The notes under the pieces: model-generated
What the model was told of the DNA's origin: nothing
Database searches by the model: none
The model's input: the letters and a program-made list of their open reading frames with translations, nothing else
Assembly (NCBI GenBank): GCA_001799225.1
Contig: MGTA01000185.1
Location: 12,524-29,735, forward strand
Origin: Deltaproteobacteria bacterium RIFOXYD12_FULL_50_9
Lineage (GTDB): Bacteria > Desulfobacterota > Desulfobulbia > Desulfobulbales > CALZHT01
DNA: 17,212 nucleotides
Direction of reading: 5' to 3'
Part shown: piece after piece, positions 15,342 through 17,212 of the stretch
Layout of the letters: each line of letters starts with the position of its first letter
Numbering within the stretch: the first letter of the stretch is position 1
Position numbers and translations under genes: made by a program

Positions 15342-15478
15342 TCAAGCCCTGATAGCTGCCATGCTGCGGCTGAAACGGCAGGCTATATCTTGACAGCAAT
15401 CAAGTTCCTGAAGTATGTTGAATACACAGGCTATTATACGCCAGGAAGCCATAATTAAAGCGGCAGGAAGAGGATGGA
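15342..15478 (+). promoter_or_regulatory. Candidate promoter and leader of the small-protein/nucleotidyltransferase pair
   Basis: TTGACA at 15390-15395 and TATGTT at 15414-15419 are 18 nt apart, a good sigma-70 layout, with an expected start near 15426 and a leader of about 55 nt. A short inverted repeat CTTGA (15389-15393)/TCAAG (15400-15404) overlaps the -35 box and could be an operator. The ribosome binding site AGGAAGAGGA (15465-15474) is strong. Frame 3 stays open to 15458 but has no start with a binding site. Confidence 0.45.
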
Positions 15479-15679
15479 ATGATGAGAAAAATCGAAGAAA
15501 ACTATCAAAGAATTACCGATGATGATCGGCAATTCGATATCCGCTTCTGGCAGTCCCAGGGAGATCTTGCTATTTTTAATGCGGCAACGGAAATGCTCCA
15601 TGATTATTTGTTAATTCGAGGCGAAAATGCTGACGAGTCCAGACTTCAGAGATCTGTTGAAAATTTTCAAAAAGCATAG
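15479..15679 (+). CDS. Small acidic protein paired with a nucleotidyltransferase
   Basis: This is a 66-residue protein, probably all-helical, with no domain that I can name. It is rich in charged residues: EENYQRITDDDRQFDIRFWQSQGD, then AIFNAATEMLHDYLLIRG and DESRLQRSVENFQK. Two ATGs start it (15479 and 15482); the second is better spaced (7 nt) from the strong GAGGA of 15470-15474. Its 3' end overlaps the following gene by 53 nt in another frame, so the two are translated together. I recall similar small proteins placed just before nucleotidyltransferases of this type, but this is memory and not a search. Role proposed: partner, inhibitor or antitoxin of the downstream enzyme. It lacks the RX4-6H motif of HEPN toxins. 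Confidence 0.75.
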   Translation: MMRKIEENYQRITDDDRQFDIRFWQSQGDLAIFNAATEMLHDYLLIRGENADESRLQRSVENFQKA

Positions 15680-16085
15680 CATTCGCTATCTCGTGGTTGG
15701 CGGGTACGCCGTGATGAAATACAGCGAACCACGATTCACAAAAGATCTTGATGTACTTATCGCGACTGATCAAGAGAATGCAAACGGTGTGTATTCTGCG
15801 TTGAAGGAATTTGGCGCACCCCTTGAAAACCTTACCGCAGAAGACTTTGCCCACAAGGGCTATTTTTACCAGATGGGACGGCCACCCTTGCGAGTTGATA
15901 TCATGATGTCGATTCCTGGTGTGGACTTTGATGAGGTCTGGCAAAATCGTGAAGTTGTTATACTGGACGATCTCCAGATTTTTTTCATTTCGCGAGCTGA
16001 TCTTATCCGAGCAAAGGAAGCGAGCGGAAGGCCCCAAGATAAGATCGATGCCGAAAATCTCAAAAAGGCCGGACAATTGGATTAA
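15627..16085 (+). CDS. Nucleotidyltransferase-fold protein (DUF6036/AbiEii-like)
   Basis: This is a 152-residue protein with the polymerase-beta nucleotidyltransferase core: YLVVGGYAVMKYSEPRFTKDLDVLI (from 21) holds the GG turn (25-26) and the metal-binding Asp40-x-Asp42 pair, and RVDIMMS supplies a third acidic residue, Asp91. The C-terminal part FISRADLIRAKEASGRPQDKIDAENLKK is the signature of the DUF6036-type group. All catalytic acidic residues are present, so it may transfer nucleotides to a protein or RNA, as AbiEii and MenT toxins do; MNT antitoxins share this fold and AMPylate HEPN toxins. ATG 15627 has GAGG 5 nt upstream and lies inside the 66-aa gene (53-nt overlap). A 173-aa reading frame on the opposite strand is a shadow. 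Confidence 0.88.
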   Translation: MLTSPDFRDLLKIFKKHSIRYLVVGGYAVMKYSEPRFTKDLDVLIATDQENANGVYSALKEFGAPLENLTAEDFAHKGYFYQMGRPPLRVDIMMSIPGVDFDEVWQNREVVILDDLQIFFISRADLIRAKEASGRPQDKIDAENLKKAGQLD

Positions 16086-16516
16086 GGACACCGCCATTTA
16101 GGGCATGATATTTTTTCGGCAGATTTTTGCCGGCGACGCGAAAAACGCGACAGGGGACTAAAACAACTTAACAAGTTCACTTAGAACCACGGGAAATGAT
16201 TGTGGGAGTGCCGGAATAGCAAGATAGCAAGGATGTCCCCCTGGATTCCCGCTAAAGCAATAAAGGATGTCCCCTTTAGCCTCCTATATTCCAGTTGACA
16301 TTGCCCAGTATTGGACAGCCGGTTGCACGGAAAAAAAATTAAAAAGGAAACCTGGTATGCAAAAAATCAATTTTGCGGAATATATCCCTTATAAAATCAG
16401 CTTACAAAATCATCTCCAGTTTTATTTTGGACAGCAGTGACCTCAGATTATTATATATTCGCGTTACGTTCGACGTGAAGCGGTACCATGCCATTGGGCC
16501 ACACTAAGCAAACCTT
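16086..16516. repeat. Palindrome- and repeat-rich intergenic region with GGGGACA motifs
   Basis: This is a 431-nt stretch without a secure gene. It contains hairpin CGGCA/TGCCG (16117-16132); hairpin CGCG-AAAAA-CGCG (16137-16149); GGGGAC at 16153-16158; two direct copies of AAGGATGTCCCC (16229-16240 and 16263-16274); a 7-bp inverted repeat GCTAAAG/CTTTAGC (16251-16257/16274-16280) enclosing the second copy; and TTGGACAGC twice (16311-16319, 16427-16435). The same GGGGACAT core occurs on the - strand at 14561-14568. This looks like REP-type or insertion-element debris. No transposase is visible. Confidence 0.5.
16357..16440 (+). CDS. Possible 27-aa peptide
   Basis: This is a short frame, ATG 16357 to TGA 16440, with AAAAAGGAAA (16341-16350) 6 nt upstream, a good ribosome binding site. 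The peptide (starts MQKINFAEYIPYKISL) resembles nothing that I recognise. It may be the 5' stub of a lost gene in the repeat region, a leader peptide, or chance. Confidence 0.25.
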   Translation: MQKINFAEYIPYKISLQNHLQFYFGQQ

Positions 16517-17212
16517 TTACGGGCTTCCTGGTGACGACAGTTCGATTAACTCACGTGCGAATGTGACCGGGTTCTTAGTCACCCTTCGGAACGGGATCGT
16601 AGGTTTAACGCTTCGCACTCTCGCGATGATAGTTTCTATTACTGAATCCGGAGTGTTAAGGCCAAAGAGTATGCCTGTTACTCCATTTTCTACCTTGACC
16701 TTAGCGTTCTCCGTAGAATTATTTGAAAACGGTGGCATCGCCTGAAGTGTTGACATGATTCGCCATTCCTCTTCACATCGCCATTCGGTCGACTTCATAT
16801 AGACAGTCTTAACCAGATTTAGCTCATTTCGCTCGACGGCGTTTAGCACGGGAATTGCGTCGCCGTAGTCTACGGGGTGTAAATTCAAGCAGCGCCAGCT
16901 TTCGTTGCACTGATACTCGATGCAGAGCCCGCCATGATCCGACGAGCCGGTAGTGGGATCGAAGTATTTCGCATAGTTGGCCCACATCGAATAGTTGAGG
17001 GGTAACTTTGTAAAGCATGCTACGCGGACGACGTGCTCCAAAACATGGCGTGTGTAGGACGCAACCCCCACTGGGGTGACATATCCGGCCTTTATGACGT
17101 CGTTTGTGTTTGAAGCCGCAATGGCTTCGACGCGCTCCGCTGTAAGCGAAGAGTCGGTTGCTCGCAAGGCTTTGCGCCAGAATTCCAGGATCTCAGAATA
17201 GGTACCGTCAAA
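16517..17212 (-). CDS. DUF2971 family protein, 5' end outside the window
   Basis: The frame is open to the last base, so the gene begins beyond the window; the visible 231 codons start at FDGTYSE, which fits the NDPFDG motif usual near the N-terminus of DUF2971. Other family marks are VACFTKLPLNYSMWANYA, HGGLCIEYQC, VDYGDAIP and WRCEEEWRIM. DUF2971 proteins are soluble, of unknown function, and often lie in defence or mobile regions. The TTG at 17167 is not the true start, because homology continues upstream. Base use looks unlike the neighbouring housekeeping genes (many CG-rich codons such as GCG, ACG, GTC), consistent with transfer. It ends with TAA at 16517-16519. Confidence 0.8.
   Translation of the reverse strand, partial: FDGTYSEILEFWRKALRATDSSLTAERVEAIAASNTNDVIKAGYVTPVGVASYTRHVLEHVVRVACFTKLPLNYSMWANYAKYFDPTTGSSDHGGLCIEYQCNESWRCLNLHPVDYGDAIPVLNAVERNELNLVKTVYMKSTEWRCEEEWRIMSTLQAMPPFSNNSTENAKVKVENGVTGILFGLNTPDSVIETIIARVRSVKPTIPFRRVTKNPVTFARELIELSSPGSP

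Noticed and set aside
15306..15458. 51-codon open frame with a C-terminal AAETAGYILTAIKFLKYVEYTG segment
   Set aside because: There is no start codon with a ribosome binding site; its first part is better explained as the shifted tail of the antitoxin remnant, and the rest matches nothing that I know.
15576..16097. 173-aa reading frame on the - strand
   Set aside because: It lies opposite the nucleotidyltransferase, which has clear family motifs; the antisense product resembles nothing and has no ribosome binding site that I can see.
16440..16560. Possible integron attC-like site near the DUF2971 3' end (TTAC/GTTA-like cores, GC-rich arms)
   Set aside because: I could not find paired core sites of the GTTRRRY/RYYYAAC form with matching arms, so the resemblance is too weak.
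1..17212. CRISPR array, tRNA or rRNA genes
   Set aside because: No regularly spaced repeats and no cloverleaf or rRNA-like sequence were seen on either strand.

Overview
The window looks chromosomal and comes from an anaerobic Desulfobacterota-type bacterium. Desulfobulbales is my best guess, from protein resemblance and gene order (ispA-dxs, an IspH-UbiA fusion, ftsY next to a DnaJ/TerB protein). This is inference from remembered family features; no search was run. No tRNA, rRNA, CRISPR array or intact transposase was seen.

Region 1 (1-4005, + strand): the 3' end of a farnesyl/geranylgeranyl diphosphate synthase (ispA), then a complete dxs, then a PAT/AmpG-like MFS permease that starts on TTG 2 nt after the dxs stop. 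Region 2 (4086-13993, - strand, convergent with region 1) is a tightly spaced run. In transcription order it reads ispH-UbiA fusion, ftsY, DnaJ/TerB membrane protein, class I/II aminotransferase, WaaE-like GT2 glycosyltransferase, LTA-synthase-like alkaline-phosphatase-fold transferase, GT25 glycosyltransferase, and O-antigen ligase/polymerase (Wzy_C). Gaps are 66 nt or less and the last two genes overlap by ATGA. The window thus carries three separate steps of isoprenoid supply and use (dxs, ispA, ispH-UbiA) and a small lipopolysaccharide/envelope decoration set (GT2, GT25, sulfatase-fold transferase, ligase).

Region 3 (about 14020-17212) is an accessory island of small mobile or defence-type modules. 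In window order it holds a - strand terminator-like hairpin, a 104-aa protein of unknown function, a hicAB toxin-antitoxin pair with a well-formed promoter and embedded palindrome, and a frameshifted remnant of an XRE-type antitoxin. Then comes a two-gene overlapping module (66-aa acidic protein plus a DUF6036/AbiEii-like nucleotidyltransferase) with its own candidate promoter. A palindrome- and repeat-rich stretch with GGGGACAT motifs follows, and last a DUF2971 gene truncated by the window edge.

The most noteworthy items are the overlapping small-protein/nucleotidyltransferase pair as a possible toxin-antitoxin-like system, the antitoxin fossil between two modules, the bifunctional IspH-UbiA gene, and the possible attenuator between the island and ispH.
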